Source: Yponomeuta sedellus
Lineage: Eukaryota > Arthropoda > Insecta > Lepidoptera > Yponomeutidae
DNA length: 64,000 nucleotides
NCBI GenBank assembly: GCA_934045075.1
Contig: OW203731.1
Span: 11,385,198 to 11,449,197, forward strand
Reading direction: 5' to 3'
In this document: positions 1-11,632 of the stretch, piece by piece
Numbering within the stretch: position 1 is the stretch's first letter
How the letters are laid out: each line of letters begins with the position of its first letter
Notes under the pieces: model-generated
Databases searched by the model: none
What the model was told of the DNA's origin: nothing
What the model saw: only the letters and a program-made list of their open reading frames with translations
Program-made: the position numbers and the translations under genes

Positions 1-106
1 ATAAACTAGGCCATATATATAATATTATTAATGTATAAGTTATACAAACATACATAATTAACAACGAAAACTTACTATGATTACTATGTAGATAATCATA
101 ATAACA

Positions 107-3058
107 TTACACGTCTTCAGCGAGATAGTGTGACTTTACCAGTCCTTTGAAGATAGGAAGGGACTTTGCTTTTCGCACTTCTTCTGGCAAAGCATTCCAC
201 AGTCGAGCAGATTGCACAGAGAAAGAGGAGTCGTAGAAATTGGTGCGGTGGCATGGGATTTTAAGGAGTAGAGTTTGGGATGAGCGAAGAGTTAGGCTAT
301 GAGAGGAGTGAAGAAATTCAAATCGCTCTTTGAGGTAGGATGGGGTAGCTGGATTGAACAGGATAGAGTAGAGAAGAAACAGTATGTGAGCATTCCGGCG
401 GAGGCGAATCGGGAGCCACTTGAGCTGTGCGCGAAATACGGAGACGTGGTCATATTTGCGTAAACCAAATATAAACCTTATACAGAAATTTTGAAGGCGC
501 TCAAGCCTGTTTAATTGCTCCTCGGTGAGGTCAAGATAACAGGTATCGGCGTAGTCGAGAATTGGTAGCAGGAGTGATTGTGCTAACGCAACCTTAGTAG
601 CAGTGGGAAGAAAGTTACGGAGTCTTCGTAGAGCGCCTGCCGAAGCAAACATCTTCCGGCTGACCATCTCCAGCTAACTGGATAACGCCCATGATAACTT
701 AGAGTCAATTATGACGCCTAAATTTTTCACTGTATTGCTAAATGGTATGGTTATTCCATCAAAAATCACTTGTGGCAGCGACTGCTGGTCAACCCTTTGG
801 ACTAATCTAGGACTTCCTATTATAATAACCTGCGTTTTAGTTGGGTTGACTTTGAGCCCATAAGACCTACTCCAATTAGAGATGCGCACAAGATCATCAT
901 TTGTTGTATTAATTGCTGTATCAAGTTTATTGATAGTAGCTTGCGAGTAAATCTGAAGATCGTCTGCATAAAGGTGGTAGGAAGAAGAAAGCTGATGAGA
1001 TATACTGTTTATGAAAATGGCAAAGAGAAGCGGGGACAACACGCCACCTTGTGGGACACCGGCAGATATTTTATACCAACCAGAGAGGGAGTCTTCGATG
1101 CGAATACGTTGCCGGCGCCCATGTAGATAACTACGAAACCAGTCAATCACTGTTGGAGATATGTTAAGAGAACCAAGCAGCGCCAACAATATATCGAAGT
1201 CAACAGCATTGAAGGCGTTGCTGAAATCGAGTAGGGACAAAACAGTCAGATGCCCGTTATCCATACCCAAGCGCATGTCATCGGTAATTTTCACAAGAGC
1301 CGCAACAGTGCTATGACCTGGACGGAAACCGGACTGGAGAGGGTTAAGAAGGTTGTTCATAGTAAGGAAGTTGCTCAACTGGTGATTAACCAGGCGTTCT
1401 AGAACTTTTGACAGGAATGGTAAAATAGATATGGGTCGATACTCGGAAAAGGAAGTAGGATTGGTCTTTTTAGGGAGAGGAGTAATTTGGGCCTCTTTCC
1501 ATGCCGTTGGAAAAATCGCAGTGGAGATAGAGTTGTTGAGGAATTTGGTGATGACGGGTGTGATGATGTCAAGGATGGGTAATAACATGTTACGGCTAAT
1601 GCTGTCACTACCGATTGCACCCGAGGTAATGGAGATTATGTTCTTCTTGACATCACAATCAGTAAATTGACTAAGATTAAAAGGTGAGATATCAGGAGTT
1701 GGAAGCAAAGAAAGTTGATTTAGCGTTACAGCTTTGTTAGCACCATCAAAGGTAGATGCATTATCAGAGAAATGTTGATTTAGCAAATCAATGTTCAAAT
1801 CATTTGTAATGGAGTTTTGACGAGATTTTCCAACTCCTAGTGATCGAAGAAATTTCCAGACTTTAGCTGGATCCCCATTTTCGACAGATTCATGAATGTG
1901 GCGACGTTGTGCATCCCTACACACCTTATTGCAGCGATTTCGAATAAGTGCATATTTATCCCTGTTGATGTCAGTTGGGCGACATTTATATTTGGATTTG
2001 GCCTGTGATTTTTTTAGCAAAAGCAGTTTTATCTCAGCCACGGCGCCGGAAGATGCTTCATCTTCACCGCTCGGATAGGAGCATGCACATCATATAGCTG
2101 GGTTAGGAGCATATTAAATGTCTCAACCTGCTCATCAACGGATTTTGCATCTGTAACAGATGACCAATCTAATTTTATTGCATCCTCACGGAGTTTTTCG
2201 TGATCCATACTACTAAAATTGCGTTGCAGAAGAACTCTCGGCTTCGCTTTATGGGGACGAATTTTGTAGGACAGAAAAATTAAATCGTGATAGGAAAAAG
2301 AATCGGCTGAGCATTGGCCATACTGTGCAACATGATTCGGCGAAGATATAATAATTAGATCAAGAAGAGACGGGGTGCAGTTAGGAAAATGATAAGTAGC
2401 GCTCAGAGAAAGAATATGCATGTTGCTCGAACGGACGAGTGACGAGAAAGTAGTAGAGCGTAAGTCATTCCTGAGAAGGCATGTGTTAAAGTCACCCATA
2501 ATAATGGTGTGACTGTAACGGGGAGTTAAGTCCTCTAAGAGGTTTCCAAAAGAATTGAAGAAGTTAACGAGCAAAGAAGGACTATAGTATACACCAAGCA
2601 AGACCTTGGTGTGAGACAGGATAACTTCTATGAACAAATGTTCACCTGCATTGGAAGGAGTGGGCTGTACTGACATGCTAATGACCGTGTAGGGTATATG
2701 GGCGCGGAGGTAGATTGCAACTCCACCACCGCGACCCTGAAACCGATCGTTCCGGATGAGCTGAAATCCTGGAAGGGAGTATGAGGTAGAGGGAAGACAC
2801 GGTTTTAACCAGGATTCAGAGACAAGAATTGCGTGGATATTTTTACTATCAAGAGATGCAAGCATGTCAGGAAAGTGGGCCGGAATATTCTGTGCGTTTA
2901 TATGTATGACATTGAAATTTTTCGGAACGGAAGATAAATGGGACTAGTGTGTCAGCTAGATTAGGCAAACTATGGAAGCTGCTACTACTATCCAATCCAT
3001 CCAAGGAAGAGAAAGATTGGTATTGGTCATCACTACTGCTGTTGTTTTGTCGTTGCAT
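107..3058 (-). pseudogene. LINE ORF2: endonuclease plus reverse transcriptase, frameshifted
   Basis: Four consecutive frame segments make one broken polyprotein. Segment 1 (3058-2867) is a Ser/Asp-rich N-terminus. Segment 2 (about 2930-2029) is an APE-type endonuclease with 'NAQNIPAHF', 'VSESWL', 'GRGGGVAIYLR', 'IMGDFN' and a terminal 'SYHDLIF'. Segment 3 (2041-674) is the reverse transcriptase with 'EYRPISILPF', 'LQSGFRPGHST', 'LLDFSNAFNAVDF', 'GVPQGGVLSPLLF' and the catalytic 'YADD'. Segment 4 (667-107) is the C-terminal domain. Frames change near 2935, 2035 and 670; each looks like a small indel because homologous text continues directly in the next frame. The protein would nick DNA and copy the element RNA onto it, but this copy cannot make it. 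Confidence 0.85.
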
Positions 3059-3469
3059 GAGTTATATAAACGAGTAACAAAAAATAAATAAATATATATA
3101 TATATATTAATATGTAAATAAAATAGATAGATACTATATTTTAACTACGGGATAAGATATACAAGACTATTACAAGAGTGAACATCCACCCGCCAGTTAA
3201 ATGGAGTTTTTAGCGCTTCGATTTACCTGCGTAGATCGGAACGTAATTCTTAGACAGGTAAAAGAAACATGTTGCTTTGTAAAACGAAACGCAGACAAGT
3301 GACACTGACTTAAGATTGACATTGACACATCGCAAAAAACAAAACGAACATTTAAACGTCAGACTTAAAAACAGGGTAATTTACGATCTAAATAAAACTG
3401 TGCGATAGAATGAAACAAGTAGATGGAAGAACACTTGCCAAGTTAAACATATGACGCCGAATTGAACGT

Positions 3470-4240
3470 TTACTTCCGCGCTGCCCGAACAGGCCGCTCC
3501 TCATCTGATTTCTTCGCCCTCTTTAGCTTCTGGGAAGTGGATGCCTTCGCAGCTGTCTTGTCGGCAGAGCCAGACGGGTCGGAAAGACAGCCCTCTGGGG
3601 CAGCCGGAATACTATTCAACTCCGCAAGTGTAATGACGCGGTGTCGGGACCCATCCGTTGCCACAATGTGAATGAAGCCCTCGCGCGTCCAACACCTGGT
3701 TACCCCAAACCGCTGTCTTGCTGCCATGAAGGTGTCATGACGCCTCTTTGTTAGGAATTCCGATATGGTAATACCGGAGCCCCTTAGCCGTGTCTTGGCA
3801 AACCACACATCGTCACGAACACCAATGCCACGAAACTTTACCAATATTGGTCTGCATTTGCCACTTGTGAGACGTCCCATGCGGTGGCAACGGCTGATGC
3901 TGCTGTCAGTAAAGCCAGCAACATACAACTTGCCTACAACCAGCCCCGCAACCACCGCAGCAGTGTTCTCGTCCTTCTCTTCCGTCACTCCATGTACAAG
4001 AAGAATCTTGCGGCGCCCTCGCATCTCCAGTTGGTCAGTTTCCCGCGCCAAGGCCTCCACCTGCTGCTGCAGCATCTGCAAGGCTGTCATCATGAAGGCC
4101 TTGAACGCCACAAAGTCAGCCGCAACACTTGACACACTTGGTGTGGAAGGGGACGCTTTGTGAAGGTCCTCCTCAAATGCCGTCATGCGGGTGTTGAAAA
4201 GCCCCATCATTTCCGTTAGAGTGCCCTTGATGGATTGCAT
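3470..4240 (-). CDS. LINE ORF1 protein (nucleic-acid-binding, gag-like)
   Basis: An open frame of about 256 codons upstream of the LINE ORF2. The frame is open slightly further upstream only from a TTG, so the ATG at 4240 is the better start. The N-terminal third is helix-prone and heptad-like ('MTALQMLQQQVEALARE'), as expected for a trimerising coiled coil. It is followed by a basic 'RGRRKILLVHGVTEE' segment and a compact domain ('SISRCHRMGR', 'RPILVKFRG', 'TRLRGSGITISEFLT') of the type found in LINE ORF1 RNA-binding proteins. The C-terminus is Lys/Arg/Ser rich. In related elements ORF1p coats the element RNA and acts as a chaperone. The frame is intact although ORF2 is broken. Assignment is by pattern and position. 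Confidence 0.7.
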   Translation of the reverse strand: MQSIKGTLTEMMGLFNTRMTAFEEDLHKASPSTPSVSSVAADFVAFKAFMMTALQMLQQQVEALARETDQLEMRGRRKILLVHGVTEEKDENTAAVVAGLVVGKLYVAGFTDSSISRCHRMGRLTSGKCRPILVKFRGIGVRDDVWFAKTRLRGSGITISEFLTKRRHDTFMAARQRFGVTRCWTREGFIHIVATDGSRHRVITLAELNSIPAAPEGCLSDPSGSADKTAAKASTSQKLKRAKKSDEERPVRAARK

Positions 4241-4269
4241 TGTTGTGTCGTTACCGATTTTTATCAAAT

Positions 4270-5090
4270 GATTTGTGTATATTTGATAGATCTGAGAATC
4301 CGTTGTAGGCTAATTATAATTAATATAGCACCTAAATAATAATTATGTGAATACATACTGCAATTCATAGTGTTATATGACAATTCGATGCACATTGCGT
4401 AGACGATTACTAAAAGAGATCTTATCCAATCTTTCTTGTCAAACCGGCAATGTACATCAGTTGATGCAGCGCCGACACAGCGCTCGTGTGACATTCACTG
4501 CGTTGAAAGCATTGCGTAGAGACGACGCGTCGTCGATGGATTAATTGTAAGACAGTGGCGGGCCTTACAGTCAGAAGTTATCAAGCCGCCCATAAGGGCT
4601 CTGCCACGGCTTAACGACTGCCTACCATGTATAAGAATAATACTTATTTATTTCTAGTACGTAACAATAATTTTTAGTTAGTAGGCTTACGACTATTATA
4701 TGTTAGGACATATAGCTAGTGACACAACATATATTGTAAATTCCATTTAACAGTACATGCATAGTGACTTACACTCTTTTTCAGGATGCTTAAATCATAA
4801 AACATTAAAGCATGCTGCGCGCTGTATACCTTGCCAGTGTAAAAAATAAAAGGGTTCCAACGATATACAACGAAACTTTAACGTAGCTGCGGGAATCAGG
4901 ACTGGATCTATCTTAAAAATTCATTTCAGATACCTACTAAATTAATTTCGTTAAAGTTCGGTTTACATTATTGTACCCGACTTTTAATAGTTTTTTTTAG
5001 GTGGCACCATCATTTGAAGATAAATATAAGTTAATATCTTAATAAAATTGAATCGACCTAATTCACCCAGGTTCTTTGGCACAGGTGAAT
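4270..5090. other. Non-coding, mostly blank
   Basis: AT-rich DNA without a supportable gene. It may begin with the LINE's 5' UTR. The only recognisable piece is a minus-strand repeat fragment at 4549-4625. Confidence 0.5.
4549..4625 (-). repeat. Fragment of a recurrent RTE/SINE-like 3' region
   Basis: Read in reverse, this matches the 'ggcttgacaact...cagtaaggcccgc' block that appears in longer form on the plus strand at about 11,030-11,205 and 21,515-21,750. In those copies the block leads to a 'gaagagaccc(gt)tgccccagcagtgg' end. Here both ends of the family are missing. Confidence 0.6.
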
Positions 5091-5215
5091 TAACTCCTTG
5101 CAAAGCGGTGGGCAGTGACTGGAAGAGAAGAGCCCAAGATTGGGCTCAGTGACGTGTCTTGGAAGAGGCCTACATCCAGCAGTGGACTGACACCAGCTGA
5201 TTATGGTGATGAAGA
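5090..5215 (+). repeat. RTE-type LINE 3' tail fragment
   Basis: Contains 'gcctacatccagcagtgga' followed by a gctgatt-atggtgatgaag stretch. This is the typical last part of lepidopteran RTE-type elements: a 'cagcagtgg' box, then TGA/ATG-rich simple sequence. No coding part remains. Confidence 0.6.
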
Positions 5216-5279
5216 ATCAAATACACTTTTCAAATACACAGTAGACCCAATTCACCAAGGTGCACCTTCGTGATTCGTT

Positions 5280-5800
5280 TTTTAGGGTTCCGTACCTCAA
5301 AAGGAAAAAACGGAACCCTTATAGGATCACTTTGTTGTCCGTCTGTCCGTCCGTCCGTCTGTCAAGACCCTTTTTCTCAGGAACGCGTGGAGGTATGAAG
5401 CTGAAATTTATATCAATTACTCAGGTCTACTGTCCCTTGAAGCTGTGAAAAAATCAAACTTCTAAGCCAACGCAATCAAAAGATACAGCAGTTTATGCCG
5501 CAAATTTTCGACACTTGCAAGGGAATCAAAACCTACAGGGTGCTTCCCGTGAACTCAGAATCTTGAAATTTGGTACGAAGCAACGTCTTATAGCATAGAT
5601 AAAGGAAAAATTACGAAAACCATAAATTTTTAGTTACATCACATAATATATTTTTTTTTAATAATTTTAAACTTACTACCCATTTCCTCATAAACGCGTA
5701 GAGGTATTAAATTGAAATTCATACCAAATACTCAGGTCTATAATACAGGTTTGTACGGAACCCTCGGTGCGCGAGTCTGACTCGCACTTGGCCGGTTTTT
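5280..5800. repeat. Abundant lepidopteran interspersed repeat ('agggttccgtacctc' family)
   Basis: Starts with 'agggttccgtacctcaaaa', holds a ccgtctgtccgtccgtccgtctgt stretch and ends with 'gcgagtctgactcgcacttg'. The outer 'gggttccgta' and 'tacggaaccc' blocks are inverted, so the unit is bounded by short inverted repeats. A more decayed copy lies at about 62,030-62,330. I recognise the text as a common moth/butterfly repeat but cannot assign a class. Confidence 0.55.
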
Positions 5801-6750
5801 CTTCAATATAAATTATTGCTAGTCAGCTTAAATTTTCCCAAAATATACCAAAACATAAAATATACCCTGAATTTGGGCGTGGTTTGAAAGCCTTAAGAAT
5901 AGCTATCAAACACAGTAGTTTTTTTAAAAGGTAATTCCAAAACAATCGACATTTACTCTACTCGACTCTAGTGCAGACCGGCCGAGAACTTATGTGCGCC
6001 TTGACAATAAAAATGGTTGTATAATTTTATTAAAATATACACCGACCAGACCCTAGAATTGTACGCACATTTTTTTAAACAAGATTTCTCAACTGAACCT
6101 TTTATTTTATCTCCATTAGAATTGTAGTTCCAAATGTCATTTTTAATTACTAATTTTATAAGCTCGGCATTCAAACCACCCGTTATTATGGCAAACTGCT
6201 CAAGAATAATAATAGAGAAAAGTGTATGGGGCCTACAAGAAATGTTTTCCATTGTAAATACAGTAATAAAACATACAAGTGACAAACTTGGTGAACAGTA
6301 TAACACCGAATAATAAGCACTGGCCAAATATGAGTCTGACTACTGCATAGAGCATAGATTGGAAAATATTTTAATTATTATTGTTCACTTCAGATCAATC
6401 TATTGTTGTAGTGTAAGCAGAAATCATGCATTTTCATCCAACACCTCAGGATAACTTGTCTTGTTAGGGTAAGAATAAATGATTAAATCATGCATGCTAA
6501 AAGATAAAAGAGTAAAAAAAGAGGTATCACAAGACATCTAGAGGTACATGATTACAAGATTTTGGCTGAGACAATTTACAGATAACAGTGGTGTCCACTT
6601 TGGGCCTGTCTTGTATCATGGGTGCCAAGAAACAATTGGTGAGTAGAATATGTTGGCACTGTAACACCCTCTGCACAGGAGAGATACCTAGAGGTTTACT
6701 TGTGGGGACACAAGAAACAATGCCTGCAGCTCTGCAACTTCCCTTTGATG
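5800..6750. other. Non-coding stretch downstream of CSN1
   Basis: AT-rich. It should contain the CSN1 3' UTR on the minus strand if the tiny last exon proposed at 6751-6780 is right. A 119-codon minus frame at 5968-6327 has no recognisable features and I do not call it a gene. Confidence 0.4.
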
Positions 6751-6780
6751 TTACTGTGCCTCGTAATTCCTAACAACATT
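6751..6780 (-). CDS. CSN1: Candidate terminal exon of CSN1
   Basis: The sequence after the GTAAGA donor at 6873 offers an acceptor ending 'ttattacctaag' at 6781, which gives a 93-bp intron. Reading in phase 0 yields NVVRNYEAQ and a stop, so the protein would be 462 residues. Another acceptor 10 bases downstream ('tgttgttag') would read about 79 codons of unconvincing text. The C-terminal tail of CSN1 is variable, so similarity cannot settle this. Confidence 0.35.
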   Translation of the reverse strand, partial: NVVRNYEAQ

Positions 6781-6873
6781 CTTAGGTAATAATTATATTG
6801 AGCACACAGTGTTGATACGAGTTTTTAGTCAATATTTAGTAAGATACTTAATAATAAATTTTTAATGTCTTAC

Positions 6874-8329
6874 CTTCACATGAATGTGATTCTTGAGCAA
6901 TGCAGCACGGAGGATTAACATTGAAGATCTTCGCTGGTATTCTTTGCCCATAGCCAAACTTCTCTCAAACGTGGTGCTCCTCTGATCCACATCCTTGGCA
7001 TAGAGTATTTTGTTGTGTGAATCAATGCGGGCTTGTATCTGTCCCTCGAGTATTAATTGCATCAGCTCATCTTCAAGCGCACTCACTGTGCGGTTAAAGG
7101 CAGCAGCCATCAGCCTCATATCGGCCGAGAGGTACGGGCTGAAATATTGAATCAGCGCCTTGTTGCGTATTTGCATGTAGAGGGAATTTAAATGAGGTGC
7201 TAAATACATATCTAGAAGGAGGTTGTCCCTTATCTCATCCAGTAACCTTAGGCAGGAAGCATACTTAGATTCATAGAATTTAAAAATGATGTCTCGTAAC
7301 TGTGGCTCTAGTTCTAGGAATAATTTAAAAGAACTGCTAACTATGACTTGTTTCTGCAATTCTGAGCGATCAAAGGTGGCTAGGGCACACAGGCCGCCAT
7401 ATACTGCAACATTATTGCTACTCAGTAGCTCTGGGTATTCGCAGTGATCAATGCTGGCAGCCAAGAAGTGCCTTGCTGCAGATTTGTACTTCTTTGTGGC
7501 TAACTCTGCTAGCCCTGCAGCACATTTTAAGCGGGTCAGTATAGTCTGATTTGAATCCTTCCCTGGGAGTTCATTGAAGTCTGGGGTGGTTTCAGCCTTT
7601 GTAACATAATTGAGAACATGGGCCCAGTTCTGCAGATACACAGACACTTTCACTACATTGAGACACATCATGATAACATGCTTGCCACTTGTGCAGTAGT
7701 CTCTGGCTCTCGAGTAGCACTTCAAAGAGCTAGTCAAATCACCACAGTCCAGGTAGTGATCTCCCAAATCATCATGTCCTCTCCTAATGCTCTCTTTAAT
7801 AGAATTTGTTTTGTAATTCTTCAAGTCTGTATCCAACTTTTCCAATTTGATGGCAGCTTTTTTCGTCTTAGATTCTACCCACATTGTATCAATGACAGGT
7901 ATATCCTGAGAGCCCATTTGGACTGCAACATCTGGCAAGCCAGAGCTAGCAATGGCTTCAGCCAGTTTCTTATGGAGGGTTTGGTAAAGACTGACGTTGT
8001 ATGTTGTCATTACGTAGGTGATAGCCATTTTTAGAGCTTCCAGGCGCAAAGAAGAGCAATGGTCTGCAACATACATTAGTCTATAGAGTTTGGCAAAACC
8101 TGTATAAGACGCTGCGTATGATTCTAAATCTAGTGTAGGGTTCTCAACCACGTAGCATTCAGCTTCATTGTTTTCGTTATCCTCAAGTGGGGCATCCACT
8201 TGCATGGGTTCCGCGGAGTTCTAAAAAACAAAGACAAAAATGAGTCACATTTCATATCGAACACTGCAAAATAGATAATTTCACATGTTACACTCGATAT
8301 AATGAAGGAACACTCACCATTTCGTACAT
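6874..8329 (-). CDS. CSN1: COP9 signalosome complex subunit 1 (CSN1/GPS1)
   Basis: CSN1 is a scaffold subunit of the COP9 signalosome, which removes NEDD8 from cullins and so controls cullin-RING ubiquitin ligases in nucleus and cytoplasm. Exon 1 codes only MYEM (8318-8329, donor GTGAGT). Exon 2 (8220-6874) encodes the next ~449 residues and ends at a GTAAGA donor exactly after 'NHIHVK', where other CSN1 proteins have a short variable tail. Recognisable text includes '[19 protein letters not shown]', the helical-repeat '[27 protein letters not shown]' and, near the C-terminus, the PCI/winged-helix part with '[16 protein letters not shown]' and '[17 protein letters not shown]'. The exon-1/exon-2 frame joins cleanly in phase 0. 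A likely last coding exon is at 6751-6780. The gene is intact and is the best-supported host gene besides GGH. Confidence 0.93.
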
Positions 8330-8730
8330 GTTTATTGTAATATTTGATTTAGAACAGAAAATACGCGAATTCCACTGTCAACGTAGAAAACCAACCTATA
8401 ACAAAACGAAATTGCTGATTAATACTTGTTAACGTTGCATTACCACAAATAAATAGTAACGTATTGTTTCATAGCATGGAGTAAGTATTTTCAAGCAATA
8501 AAGAGGAAGAAAATGTAGCAAAAGGAAACCAAATTACACCTTTTCGTGAAATAAATTCCCCAATATTGGCGGCGGCGACATTTTTCTTTGAACGAACGAA
8601 ATCAGTGTTACCATCATTCATATAAAAATAAATCATACAGTGAACAGCAGTTTTGCCTACAACATTTTTGGAGTTTCACCGAGTTAGTTCTAAAAATCGT
8701 CAAATTCATAATACAGGACTTACGTGCGCT
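8330..8730. other. CSN1 upstream region
   Basis: Should contain the CSN1 promoter and 5' UTR, read on the minus strand. I see no clear TATA box, which is usual for a housekeeping gene. No opposing gene begins here. Confidence 0.3.
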
Positions 8731-8756
8731 CGAGTCTCACCTATGCGGCGCCGGCA

Positions 8757-9165
8757 TAGTACATCTTATGCTTCGCGACCAACTGCAAGAAGCTCCAGGC
8801 TCAACTTAATATTGCCCTGAGGACCATAGTGGAGGCCGAGAATTAAACGGGAATTAGAGGTAGGGACTGTGGAGGAGCTCGTGTTCCGTCTGTTGCGCCA
8901 TTTGTTTTACTGTGCTAACAACGCGCAGTACTGGCACCTCCACCACATTGCCCCGAACTACGAATGGCTAAACGAAGGACGTCCATATCCGCTGGAGCTC
9001 CTAAACATGTTAGGCTTCAATAGCTTGGAGCTCCTATAAGTAAAATGAGCCATGACAGCAAAGGACCCGGGGTGGAAGCCCCCGGAGATGATGCTTGGCG
9101 CAAGAGGCTCAGCGTCACATCCCTTAACTGTAGCAACCCACTCCACTCGTAGCTGCAAACGACTC
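8757..9165 (+). pseudogene. Unidentified coding-like remnant, frameshifted
   Basis: Three overlapping plus-strand frame segments look like protein-coding text, with balanced composition, no low complexity and better GC than the flanks. Segment 1 (about 8760-8845) reads '...NCKKLQAQLNIALRTIVEAE'. Segment 2 (about 8838-9039) reads '...VEELVFRLLRHLFYCANN', then '...HHIAPNYEWLNEGRPYPLEL', and ends in '...LGFNSLELL'. Segment 3 (about 9047-9150) reads 'MSHDSKGPGVEAPGDDAWRK...'. Each is only 25-70 codons and all begin and end at stops. Single-base indels would join them. I do not recognise the family; a decayed retrotransposon gag or a processed pseudogene are both possible. Confidence 0.35.
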
Positions 9166-9169
9166 TGAC

Positions 9170-10740
9170 TAATGGAAATATGTTATACCACAAGGACTGT
9201 ACTGAGATTGGTAATGTTCGGCAGTGATCGTTAATTAAATATCGTTCAAGCATCATGTAGGCAGAGCGTCTTACGTGGCTTAACAGTGGCTTAAAATATT
9301 TTTATTTCTGCTGGTGTTTGGAAATTCAAAACAATAGTAGAGGTTTTAATGATGTTGCTTCTTTTTTTTGACTTCCCAAACGAACGTGAACGGATGAAAG
9401 TAGACGAATAATTTGGTACAGCCGGCTGCAGGTCAACTTTTATGACCTCAGTAGGTAACTAACAGTAGGTAAGTAAGTTGGTAGAGGGAATATGCGTAAA
9501 GGTTTATGTGTTTTCGACTATGTATTCAAATTAGTTAGGGTAATCTGTATCTGGCATTTAGTCCAGTCATAACGTCGAAAAAATCGGGTTAGGCATGTGA
9601 ACTGGAAGGTAAAATTTTGCATATTACGGGGGGTCTCTAGAAAAGCTTAGCTACAAATCGTTGACAAATATTTCCTATGTGCATAATCAATAGGTACCGT
9701 AATATTCCCGTACCTATTCTAGAACTGAATCCGCTGGAACTGATGGCGAATTCGTTAAGTTGGCAACACTGGTCTTCAGTCACCGGTTTCGTTTTGAAAC
9801 CTGAAATTATTTCAAGAGTTTAAAGGCCCGTTCATACGGCCAGTTCACTCCTTATGTTACGCGCACCAAATCCTGATTTGACCTGTCAATATTATGGACC
9901 TAATTCAAATTATAATGTAAGTTGACTCTAACACGTCTCTAACACGACTGGAATCGCCACATTACGCATCATGATGTTATGTGTTACTTTCACCATTGCG
10001 TTTACACACAAAAGCTTACCCCTCGACACGCCGCCGCTCCAACGCTCCAACCATGTGGCACTTTTTAGCCTACCTACCTACCTTAAATTGCCAAAGTATA
10101 ACCGGCTTATGTAATCGACAACGCCAGTATTTTGTGCAGTCGACAGCACATTAATCTTTAGACACATAAGGCCCTCAGAAGTTATTATTCTGATATAAGG
10201 CCAATTTCTGAAATGAGAATTTCGCTTAGTAAATAGTCAAATGTAGTGATGTCCCTTCGAATTTCTCAAAAAAGAGCGTGACAGAACGTTACTTTAGTAG
10301 GTATTCAGAAACCGACCCATAGATACTTGCATTTTGATCATTACGTTAAGAGCAACTTGGCAACCACTGCCTTGGTAGAACGAACACGCTACTCACGCGT
10401 TTTGAATCTCGGCGCTCTACATTAGTCGGCTCCTACATGCGCACAATATTGTGTGCTCCAAAACAGTACGATTCCGGGTCCTGTATTACGCGCCCCATAT
10501 CCTGAAAGATACCAATCGTCTTCGTCTCATAGCAGTACCTATCAAATGTCCATATCAGGATTTGGTGAACATAATAGCCATCCCCGTTTATGTTGCACTT
10601 AGGTACTATTACCAAAACTTTATTCAGGATCCGCAAGTTACAGTAAAAATGCTAGTAGGTAATTTAGAAATCCCACACGATCTTTCTCGACCGATATGCC
10701 TAAGCCTACTTACTGCACCATCATAAAAGGGCTTTAACAT
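9170..10740. other. Non-coding, nothing recognised
   Basis: Low-complexity and AT-rich stretches, with no repeat edges or exons that I can support. Opposing frames of 67 and 91 codons overlap at about 10,433-10,726; they have no recognisable motifs and are treated as chance. Confidence 0.4.
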
Positions 10741-10749
10741 TACTTACAC

Positions 10750-11205
10750 AGGGTGTCCGAAGGGGACTGTCTTACAATCCTCCAAAAACGTGGACTTGCC
10801 CCCCAGGGTGGAGTATGGCCTACCCTCAGGGCCTATCTTCACTTCCTACAAACATTAATTAAATAAAAAATATAGACCGACTTCTAAACACTACTGCCCT
10901 AAAACAGAAAAGTAATTGACACTTAATGTAGGTATTGTAGAAGTATAGTTTACAGATAGTACCAAGTTATAAGACTAAAATGTACCTAATTTTGGTCACG
11001 GGAAACATTCCTTCTGTCCTTGAGCCTCCGGGAGTAGCCATGTCAGAATCCCTATGGGCGGCTAGATACCTTCTGCCTGACAGTAAGGCCCGCCACTGTC
11101 TTACAATCCTCCGTCAACCTGGACTTGGTTCCCTAGTGGAGAATGGCCTAAGCTTCCTGCGATACAGGAAGAGACCCGTGCCCCAGCAGTGGCGACATAC
11201 AAAGA
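10750..11205 (+). repeat. Two fragments of the 'cttacaatcctcc...cccagcagtgg' family
   Basis: Fragment 1 (about 10,755-10,845) and the longer fragment 2 (about 11,030-11,205) share 'ctgtcttacaatcctcc' and 'tggagtatggcct'-type text. Fragment 2 ends with 'aggaagagacccgtgcccca' followed by gcagtgg. Other copies are at 4549-4625 (-), 21,515-21,750 (+), 49,720-49,795 (+) and 63,962-64,000 (-). The end resembles RTE tails, so this is either an RTE 3' UTR or a SINE mobilised by one. Confidence 0.6.
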
Positions 11206-11632
11206 GTTATATCATATATTTTTGTAATAATTTTGTCTTTGACGAAATCTGCGAGTGTAGTACTAAAACTTTATTATTGTGTGTGTTTGTATATAAGATG
11301 GATTGGACTTGTCTGGAAATAAATATTGTTATTAAGTATTATTATTGTTTATTGGTTACGTTAATTATTATCTGAATTGTATTGTTTGTTAGAAGCAAAT
11401 TATATATTTTTTTGCTGTTATAGGCTTTATTTATTTTTAACACATTTTTAAGCCACGTCATCGATGTTATCTCTAATACGAGTATGTCTTGAGGAATCTT
11501 ATTGTAGAATCCCTTCAAGTGTGCTTTTAAATTTTAAGAGTTCTCTCGATTTTTCCAGGCTCTCAACAGCAGATCCTAACTTGGTGACTATGTGACTACC
11601 AGTGAAGTCTACCCTTTCTCAAAGAAAAAAGG

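Larger units (their letters stand above)
107..4270 (-). mobile_element. Two-ORF LINE, CR1/L2 superfamily type, degraded
   Basis: A nearly full-length non-LTR retrotransposon read on the minus strand. It has an ORF1 with a coiled-coil-like region (about 4240-3470) and an ORF2 with an APE-type endonuclease followed by a reverse transcriptase (about 3058-107). The order ORF1, endonuclease, RT and a C-terminal tail ending in a 'LWNALPEEVR'-like block is usual for CR1/L2/jockey-group LINEs; I cannot name the exact clade by eye. ORF2 carries at least three frame breaks, so this copy is dead. The 3' end lies near position 100 and no long poly(A) or TSD is obvious. The AT-rich stretch above 4270 may be 5' UTR. 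Confidence 0.85.

Noticed and set aside
6520..6770. Longer (about 79-codon) alternative last exon of CSN1
   Set aside because: The reading from the 'tgttgttag' acceptor has odd composition and far exceeds the usual short CSN1 tail; the upstream 'cctaag' acceptor is simpler.
10433..10726. Opposing 67- and 91-codon frames
   Set aside because: No motifs, no splice context, overlapping on both strands; chance.
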